A stretch of DNA of 64,000 nt from positions 1,860,001 through 1,924,000 of the forward strand of contig NZ_JACCFV010000001.1 of NCBI RefSeq assembly GCF_013410545.1, given 5' to 3'. Shown here piece by piece: positions 1-9,024 of this stretch. Numbering within the stretch: position 1 is the first letter of the stretch; each line of letters opens with the position of its first letter. This stretch comes from Pseudoclavibacter chungangensis (lineage in GTDB: Bacteria > Actinomycetota > Actinomycetes > Actinomycetales > Microbacteriaceae). The notes beneath the pieces are model-generated. The model was not told the DNA's origin. It worked only from the letters and a program-made list of their open reading frames with translations, and did no database searches. The translations under genes were made by a program, and so were the position numbers.

Positions 1-526
1 GCACGACGCCGGCCACCCGCACGCGCCGCTCGAGCGCGCCGCGCAGCGCCCGGAACGACGTGATCGCGGCGAGGTTGCCACCCCCGATCGCCATGAATGC
101 GCCGAGGACATGGATGGTCATGAGCCCGTTCGCCGCATTCTCCGGCGAGCCGGGCACGAGGCCGACGAACGTGATGCCGATCGCGTGCACGATCCCGAGC
201 ACGAGGAACGCGATACCCGCGGGGCCCCGACGCACGAGCGGCGCCACGAGCACCAGTCCGATGACGAAGAGCAGTCCTTCGCCCACGAAGCCGGCGTTCA
301 TGACCTGCGGCAGTCGGGAGTCGAGCATGCGGTCGCCGAACGGGCCGACGCTCGCGACGCCGAGGTCGCTGATGTAGAAGCGGCCGTAGTCGTAGCCGGG
401 GAAGGCGAGGGCCGCGACGGCCTCACACAGCACGTACCAGCACGGCGCGAGCACCCAGAGCATGCCCGTGGCACGATTCCCACGCTCGGTCGCGTCGGGC
501 ATAGCCTCCGCCGCTCGTTCGTTCAC
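1..526 (-). CDS. DUF998 family membrane protein, C-terminus cut by window edge
   Basis: The minus strand reads without a stop from 526 to the window edge. I start at GTG 526-524 because GAGGGAG lies about 6 nt upstream; the in-frame ATG at 502 is the alternative. The product has repeated hydrophobic helices (WVLAPCWYVLCEAVAALAF, GLLFVIGLVLVAPLV, GIAFLVLGIVHAIGITFVGL) separated by short polar turns, with a GYDYGRFYISDLGV segment before the second helix. That pattern fits DUF998 integral membrane proteins, which have no settled function. About 175 residues are present; the family is usually about 200-220. The family call is from pattern memory. Confidence 0.75.
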   Translation of the reverse strand, partial: MNERAAEAMPDATERGNRATGMLWVLAPCWYVLCEAVAALAFPGYDYGRFYISDLGVASVGPFGDRMLDSRLPQVMNAGFVGEGLLFVIGLVLVAPLVRRGPAGIAFLVLGIVHAIGITFVGLVPGSPENAANGLMTIHVLGAFMAIGGGNLAAITSFRALRGALERRVRVAGVV

Positions 527-752
527 GTCGCGCTCCCTCGTCGACCCACCGACCGGTCGGCGCGACATCCGTCGGGACGGACCACTCGCACCCACGGACG
601 GACGAAAGCCGGCCCGCACGCGTCATGATCGCACGCCCCGAACGCGGATGCCCCGAGCTCGACGCACGGATCCGGTCACACCGACCACGCCCCGACACGT
701 CATCGACCCGGCCGCGCGACGTCGCCGCACGGCCGGGCCGATGACGTCCACC

Positions 753-2216
753 TCAGCCGATGATCTGCTCGACGGGCCCTCGGAAGAAGTACACGAGGAA
801 TCCGACCGCGACGAGCCACAGGAGCCAGTGCACCTGCTTGGCCTTGCCGCTCAGCGCGCTGATGAGGCACCACGACACGAAGCCGATGCCGATGCCGTTC
901 GCGATCGAGTACGTGAGGGGCATCGTGACGATCGTCAGGAAGGCGGGGAGCGAGACGCGGAAGTCGGTGAAGTCGATCTCGGCGACCTGCGCCATCATCA
1001 TCGCGCCCACGACGACGAGGGCGGCCGAACCGACCTCGATCGGCACCGCGAGCGTGAGCGGGGTGAGGAACATCGAGAGGAAGAACAGTGCACCGGTGAC
1101 GACGGCCGCGAGGCCCGTCCGCGCCCCCTCCCCGATACCGGACGCGCTGTCGACGAACACGGTCGCCGACGAGGTCGACGTGGCGCCGCCCATGACCGCG
1201 CCCGCACCCTCGACGATGAACGCCGAACGCAGCCGCGGGAACGTCGAATCGGCGTTCGCGAGGCCGGCGCTCTTCGCGAGCCCCGTCATCGTGCCCATCG
1301 CGTCGAAGAAGTTCGTGAACAGCAGCGTGAAGACGAGCATCGTCGCCGCGAGCGGCCCGATGCGCGAGAACGCCCCGAACAGGTCGAACTGTCCGACGAG
1401 CCCGAAGTCGGGGATCGTGACGAACGAGGTCGGCAGCGCGGGGATCGTCATGTGCCACCCACCGGGCTCGTCGGACACCGAGCCGAGCTGGAAGATCGCC
1501 TGCACGATGATCGCGACGACGGTCGCGACGACCATCCCGATGAGGATGCCGCCCTTCACGCGGCGCGCGACGAGGATGCCGATGAGCACGAGCGCGAACA
1601 GGAAGACGACCGTCGGGATCGAGGCGATCGATCCGCCGTCGCCGAGTTGCACGGGCGGGCCGCCCTCGGTGCGGTTCACGAAGCCCGCGTTCACGAAGCC
1701 GATGAAGGCGATGAACACGCCGATGCCGACCGTGATCGCCGCCTTGAGCGGTGCGGGGACGGCCTTGAAGATCGCGGTCCGCGCGCCGGTGGCACCGAGT
1801 ACGACGATGAGGAGCCCGTTGATGATGACGAGCCCCATCGCCTCTGGCCAGGTCACCTGTCCCACGACCGCGACCGCGAGGAACGAGTTGATGCCGAGAC
1901 CCGCCGCGAGCGCGAACGGCACGCGCGCGATGATGCCCATGAGCATCGTCATGGTGCCCGCCGTGAGCCCCGTGGCGGCCCCCACCTGCGCGGCGTCGAG
2001 GATGTTGCCCGCGACGTCGGGGCTGTTGTCACCGCCGAGGATGAGCGGGTTGAGGATCACGATGTAGGCCATCGTGACGAACGTGACGATGCCGCCACGG
2101 ATCTCGCGCGACACGGTCGAACCGCGTGCCGTGATCTCGAACCAGCGGTCGATCGCGCCCGTCCCGCGTGGCACCGGTCGGCGCTCCTGCGTGTCGTCGC
2201 TCGTTGATGACGTCAT
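753..2216 (-). CDS. NCS2-family purine permease (AzgA/GhxP-like)
   Basis: This 487-aa polytopic membrane protein has the NCS2 layout: about 12-14 hydrophobic segments, a long first conserved helix (GGIVTFVTMAYIVILNP) and the glycine-rich GLGINSFLAV motif typical of the AzgA/hypoxanthine-guanine-adenine branch. It should import purine bases by proton symport. TGAGGAG sits 6 nt before the ATG. Its neighbours are guanine deaminase (35 nt upstream, same strand) and the divergent xanthine dehydrogenase operon, so guanine, hypoxanthine or xanthine is the likely substrate. The exact base cannot be told from sequence. The length is slightly over the 430-480 usual for the family because of a polar N-terminus. 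Confidence 0.9.
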   Translation of the reverse strand: MTSSTSDDTQERRPVPRGTGAIDRWFEITARGSTVSREIRGGIVTFVTMAYIVILNPLILGGDNSPDVAGNILDAAQVGAATGLTAGTMTMLMGIIARVPFALAAGLGINSFLAVAVVGQVTWPEAMGLVIINGLLIVVLGATGARTAIFKAVPAPLKAAITVGIGVFIAFIGFVNAGFVNRTEGGPPVQLGDGGSIASIPTVVFLFALVLIGILVARRVKGGILIGMVVATVVAIIVQAIFQLGSVSDEPGGWHMTIPALPTSFVTIPDFGLVGQFDLFGAFSRIGPLAATMLVFTLLFTNFFDAMGTMTGLAKSAGLANADSTFPRLRSAFIVEGAGAVMGGATSTSSATVFVDSASGIGEGARTGLAAVVTGALFFLSMFLTPLTLAVPIEVGSAALVVVGAMMMAQVAEIDFTDFRVSLPAFLTIVTMPLTYSIANGIGIGFVSWCLISALSGKAKQVHWLLWLVAVGFLVYFFRGPVEQIIG

Positions 2217-2250
2217 GACTGCTCCTCAGCGTCCCGCGGTGTCGATGGTC

Positions 2251-2733
2251 TCAGTAGTCGATTCTGGTGGTGTTCGCCCGCCACTCGTCGAAGGGGTCGA
2301 CGGGTGTCCCCGAATCGGGGGTGACGCGATCCACGGGCATGAGGGCGCGCGTCGGGTCCTCGAAGTAGTCATAGAAGACGGCGTCGTCGAATCCCGCGTC
2401 GGCGGCGTCCTGCCGGTCCGCGGCGAAGTACACGTGCGCGATGCGGGCCCACAGCGCCGAGGCGAGGCACATGGGGCACGGTTCGCAGCTCGTGTAGAGG
2501 CTCGCGCCGCTGAGGTCGAACGAGCCGATGCCGCGGCACGCGGCGCGGATGGCGCTCACCTCGGCGTGCGCGGTCGGGTCGAGATCGGCCGTGACGCGAT
2601 TGACGCCCTCGAAGACGCGGCCGTCGGCGGTGACGACGATCGCACCGAAGGGCCCGCCGGCGTTGCGGACGTTGTCGGTCGCGAGACGGACGGCCTGCGC
2701 GAGATACCCCGCGGGCGTGACTGCATGGTCCAT
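2251..2733 (-). CDS. guaD: Guanine deaminase / nucleoside deaminase (cytidine deaminase fold)
   Basis: The 160-aa protein has both zinc signatures of the cytidine/deoxycytidylate deaminase fold: TAHAEV (zinc His plus catalytic Glu) and SCEPCPMC (two zinc Cys). The length and C-terminal tail with FYDYFEDPTRALMPV match the bacterial guanine deaminase branch, which converts guanine to xanthine. I start at ATG 2733-2731 because GGAGGAAG lies just upstream; longer readings further upstream lack support. The permease follows 35 nt downstream, forming an uptake-deamination pair, and xdhABC runs divergently, which would oxidise the xanthine product. Specificity for guanine rather than cytosine or another base is inferred from the neighbours. 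Confidence 0.88.
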   Translation of the reverse strand: MDHAVTPAGYLAQAVRLATDNVRNAGGPFGAIVVTADGRVFEGVNRVTADLDPTAHAEVSAIRAACRGIGSFDLSGASLYTSCEPCPMCLASALWARIAHVYFAADRQDAADAGFDDAVFYDYFEDPTRALMPVDRVTPDSGTPVDPFDEWRANTTRIDY

Positions 2734-3170
2734 GGAGTGCTTCCTCCCTGATCGACGCGCGGCACGGTCACGCCTCGCGTCTCGAACGTCACGATCCACC
2801 CCCGGACGTCCGCTCCCTTGCGGACATCGGTGAATCGTGCGCCCTGAACCTAGCAATCGAGTTTCCGAACCACAAGACGTTTCGGAACTGAGATTCCACA
2901 TCGTGACATCAGAGCCGCCCGTCACGGACTGGATCGGATTCCGGAATGTCGCGTACCCAGAGAGATCGATGGCGAGAGCGGCATGATTGACGACCTGGGA
3001 ACGCATGCCTATGCTTTCACGACACAAGAAACGAGTTCCATATCACGGAATGAATGCGATCTCGTGCTGTGCGGATGACCGCCCGCACGCACCGTGGAAT
3101 CCAGAGAGATCGCCATGAGAGCGGCACCGGGTCGTCGACGATGACACCCGGCGCCGGAGCCGGAGCAATC
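2734..3170. promoter_or_regulatory. Divergent guaD / xdhABC control region with repeated dyads and a direct repeat
   Basis: These 437 nt hold no convincing gene. Visible structure includes an inverted repeat TTCCGAA (2863-2869) / TTCGGAA (2881-2887), a perfect palindrome ATTCCGGAAT (2938-2947) and a looser dyad TTCC (3036-3039) / GGAA (3047-3050). GAGTTTCC, GAGATTCC and GAGTTCC recur near 2859, 2890 and 3033. A direct repeat of about 27 nt (CCAGAGAGATCG, 2-4 nt, GAGAGCGGCA) lies at 2957-2983 and 3101-3126. The repeated TTCC/GGAA elements suggest binding sites for a regulator that controls purine catabolism in both directions. No dedicated regulator gene is adjacent. No riboswitch fold was recognised. 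Confidence 0.55.
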
Positions 3171-4679
3171 ATGACGACAACCGACCCCGACCGCACCCGT
3201 GAGCCACGCTTCACGATCAACGGGGAGCGCCGTTCGTTCGGGAACGCGCCCGCCCACACGACCGCGCTCGCGTGGCTCAGATCGAACCGCCTGACGGGCG
3301 CGAAGGAGGGCTGCGCGGAGGGTGAGTGCGGCGCGTGCGCCGTGCTCGTCGCGACATCCGACGGCGACGGCAGCGCGTGGACCGCCGTCAACTCGTGCCT
3401 CGTGCCCATGGCCGCCCTCGACGGCGCAGAGGTCGTCACGTCCGAGGGGCTCGCCGAGGGGCCGGAACTCCACCCCGTGCAGGCGGCCATGGCCGCGGCG
3501 GGCGGATCGCAGTGCGGCTACTGCACGCCGGGGTTCGTGTGCAGCATGACGGCGGAGTTCTATCGGCCGGGTCGCTCGATCGACGCGGCCACGCACGCCG
3601 ATGCGCAGACGGAATCCGGGGACGTCGACGGGCTCCCCGCGGCTGATCACGAGCACGGGCCGAACGGGTTCGACCTCCACGCGCTGAGCGGCAACCTCTG
3701 CCGCTGCACGGGGTATCGCGCCATCCGCGACGCCGCATACTCGCTCGGCGCGCCGGGTGACGAACCGCTCGCGAACCGACGGAACGCGCCGGCCCCGACG
3801 CCCGAGCCGTTCGAGCTGCGGCGCGGCGACGTCTCGTTCACGCGTCCGGCCTCGCTCGACGAGGCCACGGCACTGCTCGCCGAGCACGACGACGCCGTCC
3901 TCGTCTCCGGAAGCACCGATTGGGGCGTCGAGGTGAACATCCGCGCGCGCAGGGCGAAGCGGATCATCGCGCTCGACCGGCTTCCCGAGCTGACGGGCGT
4001 CTCGTTCGACGACGACGCGATCATGATCGGGGCTGCCACCACGCTCTCCGACGTCGAGCGCGAGCTCGACGGCCGCGTGCCGCTCCTCGCGGCCCTGTTC
4101 CCGCAGTTCGCCTCACGCCTCATCCGCAACCGCGCGACGCTCGGCGGCAACCTCGGCACCGGGTCGCCGATCGGCGATTCCCCGCCCGCACTGCTCGCGC
4201 TCGACGCCGTGCTCGTGCTCGCCTCGTCCGAGGGTCGCCGAGAGGTGCCGCTCGCCGAGTACTTCACGGGCTACCGCGCGAGCGTCCGTCGCCCCGACGA
4301 GCTCATCGCCGCGATCCGCATCCCACTGCCGCTCGCACGGCTCACGGGCTTCCACAAGATCGCGAAGCGTCGCTTCGACGACATCTCGAGCGTCGCGGTC
4401 GGCTTCGCCGTCGACGTCGAGGAGGGCGTCGTCTCGCGTGCCCGGATCGGTCTCGGTGGCGTGGCCGCGACGCCGGTGCGCGCGCTGCGGACGGAGGAGT
4501 TCCTCACCGGCCGCCCGTGGAACCGTCGGACGCTCGGCGAGGCCGCCCGGATCCTGGGTGCGGAGGGGACCCCCATGAGTGACCACCGCGCCAGCTCGAA
4601 CTACCGCTCCATCATGCTCGCGAACGCCCTGCTCAAGTTCGGCGCGGCGAACACCGTCATCGAGGAGGTCGACGCATGA
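3171..4679 (+). CDS. xdhA: Xanthine dehydrogenase small subunit (2Fe-2S / FAD)
   Basis: The 502-aa product has the XdhA order. An N-terminal plant-type 2Fe-2S domain carries CAEGECGACAV, a second helical 2Fe-2S domain has QCGYCTPGF and NLCRCTGYR, and a CO-dehydrogenase-type FAD domain runs from about residue 210 to the end (SGSTDWGV and the RNRATLGGNLGTGSPIGD flavin loop). It passes electrons from the molybdenum centre to FAD/NAD. I choose ATG 3171 after CCGGAGCAATC; an in-frame ATG at 3141 would add ten residues. The stop overlaps the xdhB start by 4 nt, so the two are translationally coupled. Purine permease and guanine deaminase lie opposite. Confidence 0.93.
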   Translation: MTTTDPDRTREPRFTINGERRSFGNAPAHTTALAWLRSNRLTGAKEGCAEGECGACAVLVATSDGDGSAWTAVNSCLVPMAALDGAEVVTSEGLAEGPELHPVQAAMAAAGGSQCGYCTPGFVCSMTAEFYRPGRSIDAATHADAQTESGDVDGLPAADHEHGPNGFDLHALSGNLCRCTGYRAIRDAAYSLGAPGDEPLANRRNAPAPTPEPFELRRGDVSFTRPASLDEATALLAEHDDAVLVSGSTDWGVEVNIRARRAKRIIALDRLPELTGVSFDDDAIMIGAATTLSDVERELDGRVPLLAALFPQFASRLIRNRATLGGNLGTGSPIGDSPPALLALDAVLVLASSEGRREVPLAEYFTGYRASVRRPDELIAAIRIPLPLARLTGFHKIAKRRFDDISSVAVGFAVDVEEGVVSRARIGLGGVAATPVRALRTEEFLTGRPWNRRTLGEAARILGAEGTPMSDHRASSNYRSIMLANALLKFGAANTVIEEVDA

Positions 4680-7168
4680 GTGACCTGGCAACCCGACCGG
4701 CGGCCCCGGTCGTCGGCCGTTCCCACCCCCACGAGAGCGCGGCCGGTCACGTGACCGGCGAGGCCCTCTACACCGACGACATCGCGCAGCGCACCGCTTA
4801 CGCGCTCACCGCCTGGCCGGTGGCGTCGCCGCACGCGCACGCTCGCGTGCTCCGGCTCGACACCGAGGCGGCACTTCGCATCCCGGGTGTCGTCCGTGTC
4901 CTGACGAGTGCCGATGTGCCCGCGGTCAACGACGCCGGGATCAAGGGCGACGAGCCGCTCTTCCCCGAGGTCGCACAGTTCGTCGGTCATGCCGTCGCCT
5001 GGGTGCTCGGCGAGGACGAGGACGCGGCGCGCGCCGGTGCGGCCGCGGTCGAGGTCGAGTGGGAGGTGCTCCCCTCGCTCGTGTCGGTCGACGATGCGAT
5101 CGCAGCGGGATCGTTCCAGGGAGTCGTCCGCACCGTGCGACGGGGCGACCCCGACGTGGCGCTCACGAACGCGCCGCACGTGTTCGAGGGGGTCACGGCG
5201 TTCGAGGGTCAGGAGCACTTCTACCTCGAGACGCAGGCGGCGCTCGCGTTCGTGGACGAGGGCGGTCAGCTCTTCGTGCACTCGAGCACACAGCACCCGA
5301 CAGAGGCACAGGAGATCGTCGCCCACGTCCTCGGCCTCTCGAGCAACGACGTGACGGTGCAGGTCGCGCGCATGGGCGGCGGCTTCGGTGGCAAGGAGAT
5401 GCAGTCGCACGGCTACGCGGCGATCGCCGCGATCGGCACACTCCTGACCGGCCGCCCGGTGCGGCTGCGACTCAGCCGCGCGCTCGACCTCGTCATGACC
5501 GGCAAGCGCCACGGGTTCCACATCTCGTGGCGCGTCGGGTTCGACGACGACGGGCGGATTCTCGCCCTCAAGGCCGTCCTCACCTCCGACGGCGGCTGGT
5601 GTCTCGACATGTCCGAGCCGGTTATGGCCCGCGCGCTCTGCCACGTCGACAACGCCTACTTCATCCCGAACATCGAGGCGGTCGGCCGCATCGCGAAGTC
5701 GAACAAGACGTCGCAGACCGCGTTCCGCGGGTTCGGCGGCCCACAGGGCATGCTCCTCATCGAGGACGTCCTGGGCCGGAGCGCACCGCTCCTCGGCCTC
5801 GACCCGGAGGAACTGCGGCGCCGGAACTTCTACGTCGACGGGCAGACGACGCCCTACGGCATGCCCGTCCGCCACGCGCACCGCATCGAGCGCATCTGGC
5901 GCGAGGTCGGCGAGCGCAGCGATTTCGCGGCCCGCCGCGCCGAGGTGGACGCCTTCAACGCGCGGCACGACGACCGCAAGCGCGGCCTCGCCATCACGCC
6001 CGTGAAGTTCGGGATCTCGTTCAACCTCGTCGCGTTCAACCAGGCCGGTGCGCTCGTCCACGTCTACAAGGACGGTTCCGTCCTCATCAATCACGGCGGC
6101 ACCGAGATGGGGCAGGGCCTCAACACGAAGATGATCCAGGTCGCCGCGACCGCGCTCGGTGTCCCGTACGACAGCGTGCGGCTCGCGCCGACCCGCACCG
6201 ACAAGGTGCCGAACACGTCGGCGACGGCGGCGAGCTCCGGCGCCGACCTCAACGGTGGGGCCGTCAAGAACGCGTGCGAGCAGATCATCGAGCGCATCGC
6301 CGACGTCGCGGGCGGCATGCTCGGCGTGCAGGGCCGCGACGTGCGCATCTCGGACGGTGTCGTGCGTGCCCTGGGCATCCCGGATCGCGAACTCACGTTC
6401 GCCGAGGTCGTCGGCGAGGCGTACCGGCGCCGCATCCAGTTGTGGGCCGCGGGCTTCTACCGCACCGAGGGACTGCACTGGGACGCGAACACGATGAGCG
6501 GCGAGCCGTTCAAGTACTTTGCGTGCGGTGCCGCCGTGACGGAGGTCGAGGTCGACGGGTACACGGGCGCGACGTCGACCCGCCGCGTCGACATCGTGCA
6601 CGACGTGGGCGACTCCCTCTCCCCCATGATCGACATCGGCCAGATCGAGGGCGCCTACGTGCAGGGACTCGGCTGGCTCACGCTCGAGGACCTGCGCTGG
6701 GACGAGAGCGACGGACCCGGGCGCGGCCGGCTCCTCACCTCGTCGGCGAGCACCTACAAGTTGCCGAGCTTCTCGGAGATGCCGGTGGAGTTCAACGTGC
6801 ACCTGCTGCAGGACGCCGCCGAGGAGGGGGCCGTGTACGGCTCGAAGGCGGTCGGCGAGCCGCCGTTCATGCTCGCGTTCAGTGCGCGGGAGGCGTTGCG
6901 CGATGCCGTCGCCGCCTACGGACCGGTGGGCTACAGCGTCGAGCTCGCGTCGCCCGCGACACCGGAGGCGCTCTATTGGGCGATCGATCGCGCACGCGCG
7001 GCGGCGGACGGTGGCCCGGGCGATGCGGACCCGTCGTCCGCCTCACCGTCCGTCACCACCGCTGACGACGCGCCGGGTGCCCACCCGAGCACGTCGGGCA
7101 GCGGATCGACGCGCACGACCGGACTGCCCTCACCGGTGGCCCTCGCCGTCGATCCGGTGGACGACTGA
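4676..7168 (+). CDS. xdhB: Xanthine dehydrogenase large subunit (molybdopterin-binding)
   Basis: At 830 aa this matches XdhB. Recognisable signatures include QEHFYLETQ, the cofactor loop MGGGFGGKE, FRGFGGPQG, GGTEMGQGLNTK and the C-terminal GSKAVGEPP, whose Glu is the catalytic base in this family. It binds molybdopterin and hydroxylates hypoxanthine or xanthine to urate together with XdhA and FAD. ATG 4676 overlaps the xdhA stop. The last roughly 60 residues are rich in Ser, Thr, Asp, Pro and Gly and look disordered, an extension beyond the usual catalytic end. xdhC follows after 7 nt. Confidence 0.93.
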   Translation: MSDLATRPAAPVVGRSHPHESAAGHVTGEALYTDDIAQRTAYALTAWPVASPHAHARVLRLDTEAALRIPGVVRVLTSADVPAVNDAGIKGDEPLFPEVAQFVGHAVAWVLGEDEDAARAGAAAVEVEWEVLPSLVSVDDAIAAGSFQGVVRTVRRGDPDVALTNAPHVFEGVTAFEGQEHFYLETQAALAFVDEGGQLFVHSSTQHPTEAQEIVAHVLGLSSNDVTVQVARMGGGFGGKEMQSHGYAAIAAIGTLLTGRPVRLRLSRALDLVMTGKRHGFHISWRVGFDDDGRILALKAVLTSDGGWCLDMSEPVMARALCHVDNAYFIPNIEAVGRIAKSNKTSQTAFRGFGGPQGMLLIEDVLGRSAPLLGLDPEELRRRNFYVDGQTTPYGMPVRHAHRIERIWREVGERSDFAARRAEVDAFNARHDDRKRGLAITPVKFGISFNLVAFNQAGALVHVYKDGSVLINHGGTEMGQGLNTKMIQVAATALGVPYDSVRLAPTRTDKVPNTSATAASSGADLNGGAVKNACEQIIERIADVAGGMLGVQGRDVRISDGVVRALGIPDRELTFAEVVGEAYRRRIQLWAAGFYRTEGLHWDANTMSGEPFKYFACGAAVTEVEVDGYTGATSTRRVDIVHDVGDSLSPMIDIGQIEGAYVQGLGWLTLEDLRWDESDGPGRGRLLTSSASTYKLPSFSEMPVEFNVHLLQDAAEEGAVYGSKAVGEPPFMLAFSAREALRDAVAAYGPVGYSVELASPATPEALYWAIDRARAAADGGPGDADPSSASPSVTTADDAPGAHPSTSGSGSTRTTGLPSPVALAVDPVDD

Positions 7169-7175
7169 GCGCGAC

Positions 7176-7982
7176 GTGGACTGGGTCGACGAGCTCGCGC
7201 GGCTCCGCGGCCGGGGCGAAGCGGGCGTGCTGCTCACGGTCGCGACCGTCCGTGGGCACGCGCCGCGCGAGCCCGGCGCGAAGCTCGTCGTTTCGCGCGA
7301 TGCGACGTGGGGCACGATCGGCGGCGGGAACGCTGAGGCGTCGGCGATCGACCGGGCGCGTGAGCTGCTCGACGACGGGGCGGCCGGCACGGAACTGCTC
7401 ACGTTCCGGCTCAACGATCGCGTCGCGACCGAGCACGGCGTGCAGTGCTGCGGAGGGGAGATGACCGTGCTCGTGGAGCCGATCCGACCGAGGCGGGTCG
7501 TGGCCGTGTTCGGCCTCGGGCACGTGGGGTTCGAGATCGCACACGTCCTCGCGCGTCACGAGCTCCGGCTCGTGCTCGTGGACTCGCGTGCCGAGGCGAC
7601 CCTGCCCGAGCGCTTCGCCGCGCTCGCGACGGGCCCCGCCGATCTCTCGATCCGTCACGAGGCCGCCCCGGAGCGCGTCGTCGCCGATCTGCCGGCCGAG
7701 GCGACGCTCCTCGTGCTCACACACGACCACGCGGAGGACTTCGTGCTGTGTGACGCGGCGCTGCGCCACGCCTCGTCGGGGTACATCGGCCTCATCGGGT
7801 CGAACGCGAAGTGGCAACGGTTCCGGAGTCGGCTCGCGGACGAAGGCCATACGGCGGAGGCGATCGATCGCATCACGTGCCCGATCGGCATCCCGGACAT
7901 CACGGCGAAGGACCCCGCATCGATCGCGGTCGCGGTCGCGGCGGACCTCCTCGCCAGGCGCGACGCGGGCGTCCCCCGGTGA
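7176..7982 (+). CDS. xdhC: XdhC-type molybdenum cofactor insertion chaperone
   Basis: The 268-aa protein has an N-terminal XdhC/CoxI domain (TVRGHAPREPGAKLVV, TIGGGNAE, CCGGEM) and a C-terminal Rossmann domain beginning with VAVFGLGHVGFEIA. This family binds and sulfurates molybdopterin and loads it into xanthine dehydrogenase. I start at GTG 7176, 7 nt after xdhB; the ribosome-binding site is poor, so translation is probably coupled to xdhB. The position as third gene of xdhABC is the usual one. The end has typical family residues (GLIGSNAKWQRF). Confidence 0.9.
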   Translation: MDWVDELARLRGRGEAGVLLTVATVRGHAPREPGAKLVVSRDATWGTIGGGNAEASAIDRARELLDDGAAGTELLTFRLNDRVATEHGVQCCGGEMTVLVEPIRPRRVVAVFGLGHVGFEIAHVLARHELRLVLVDSRAEATLPERFAALATGPADLSIRHEAAPERVVADLPAEATLLVLTHDHAEDFVLCDAALRHASSGYIGLIGSNAKWQRFRSRLADEGHTAEAIDRITCPIGIPDITAKDPASIAVAVAADLLARRDAGVPR

Positions 7983-8032
7983 TCCTCACCGAGCACGTCA
8001 CGAACGCCGTCGTCGTGCTCGCGCACCCAACA

Positions 8033-8047
8033 TTGGCATAGGTCATA
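8033..8047. promoter_or_regulatory. Candidate operator copy 1 (TTGRC-ATAG-GYCAW) before the pyridoxal-kinase-like gene
   Basis: TTGGCATAGGTCATA ends 13 nt before the GTG start at 8061 and overlaps a possible -10 region (CATATTAG). It is an imperfect 5-4-5 palindrome. Copy 2 lies at 11265-11279 between yggS and the MocR gene, with 12 of 15 positions identical. Confidence 0.5.
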
Positions 8048-8060
8048 TTAGGCTCGGGGT

Positions 8061-8947
8061 GTGGACCAGACGCAGAACATGGGAAGCGCCGCGGCACGCG
8101 ACCGCTGGGAGCTCGACCGGGGGCCCGTCGACGTGCTCGTCATCGGCTCGCAGCTCGTGTACGGCTCGGTCGGGACGAACGGCGTCGTCCCGATCCTGAC
8201 GGACGCGGGACTCGTCGTCGCCCGGATCCCCACCGTGCTGCTCAGCAACCTGCCGCACCACGCGAGCGTGCACGCCGTACCGATGACGGCTGAGTGGCTC
8301 ACCGGGACGCTCGCCGACCTCGACGCCCTCGGCATCACCGACGAGATCGGCACCGTCGTCACGGGCTACTTCGTCGCGCCGGAGCAGGTCGAGGCGGTCG
8401 CCACCTGGCTCTCGGCGCTGCTCGCTCGCCGCCCGACGCTCCGGGTGGTCGTCGATCCGACCCTCGGCGATTCGGACGTCGGCTTCTACACGGAGCCCGC
8501 CGTCGCGGGCCCCCTGCGGTCCGCTCTCGTCCCGCTCGCGACGGGGATCACCCCCAACGCGTTCGAGCTCGAGACGCTCACGGCGGAGTCGGCGGCGACC
8601 GACGACGTCCCGACGAGAGCGCGCTCGCTCCTCGGCCCACGCGGCGCATGGGCCGTCGTCACGGGCGGTGAGACGGACTCGGATCCCGCCGGGGCGTCCG
8701 GTCCCGACGAGGTGTCGAGCCTCCTCGTCCTCGCTCACGGCCACGACCGGCACGCGGGACCACGCATCGCGTCGAGCGCGAAGGGTGCCGGCGACGTGTT
8801 CACCGGCGCGCTCGTCGCCGCGCTCCACCCGGGCAGGGGCTCGACGATGCGGTCACGACCGCCGCCGCGACCGTCCGGGTGGCACTCGCGACACGGTCCC
8901 TGCCACCCCGGCCCGGTCCGTCGCCGACATCGAGTCCGTCGGACTGA
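8061..8947 (+). pseudogene. Pyridoxal-kinase-like (PdxK/PdxY, ribokinase superfamily) gene with apparent 1-nt deletion
   Basis: From GTG 8061 the frame encodes a PdxY-like kinase: VLVIGSQLVYGSVGTNGV at the N-terminus (compare the S-x-V-x-Y-G-x-V-G motif of pyridoxal kinases), VVVDPTLGD in the middle and KGAGDVFTGALVAAL near the end, which holds the anion-hole GAGD. Family members phosphorylate pyridoxal, pyridoxine or pyridoxamine. After ALHPGRG the frame is lost at a GGGG run (8836-8839). Adding one base restores LDDAVTTAAATVRVAL and a stop at 8947, giving 295 aa, a normal length. This is either a sequencing or assembly error or a recent C-terminal lesion. YggS, a MocR regulator and an aminotransferase nearby support a PLP role. 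Confidence 0.75.
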
Positions 8948-9024
8948 GCCACGTCGCCCCCGACACGCGGCCGCGCGGCGGGCCGGGGCGATTCGCGAGG
9001 GCCGGACGGACAGGAGGGAGTCCC

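Noticed and set aside
462..2207. Long plus-strand open frame opposite the purine permease
   Set aside because: Arg/Asp/His-rich with no domain; it mirrors the high-GC permease gene on the other strand.
2734..3170. Purine or molybdenum-cofactor riboswitch ahead of guaD/xdhA
   Set aside because: No recognisable aptamer pairing; the structure seen is short DNA dyads and a direct repeat.
4601..6802. Long minus-strand open frame opposite xdhB
   Set aside because: Compositional artefact of high-GC third positions; the plus strand holds full XdhB motifs.
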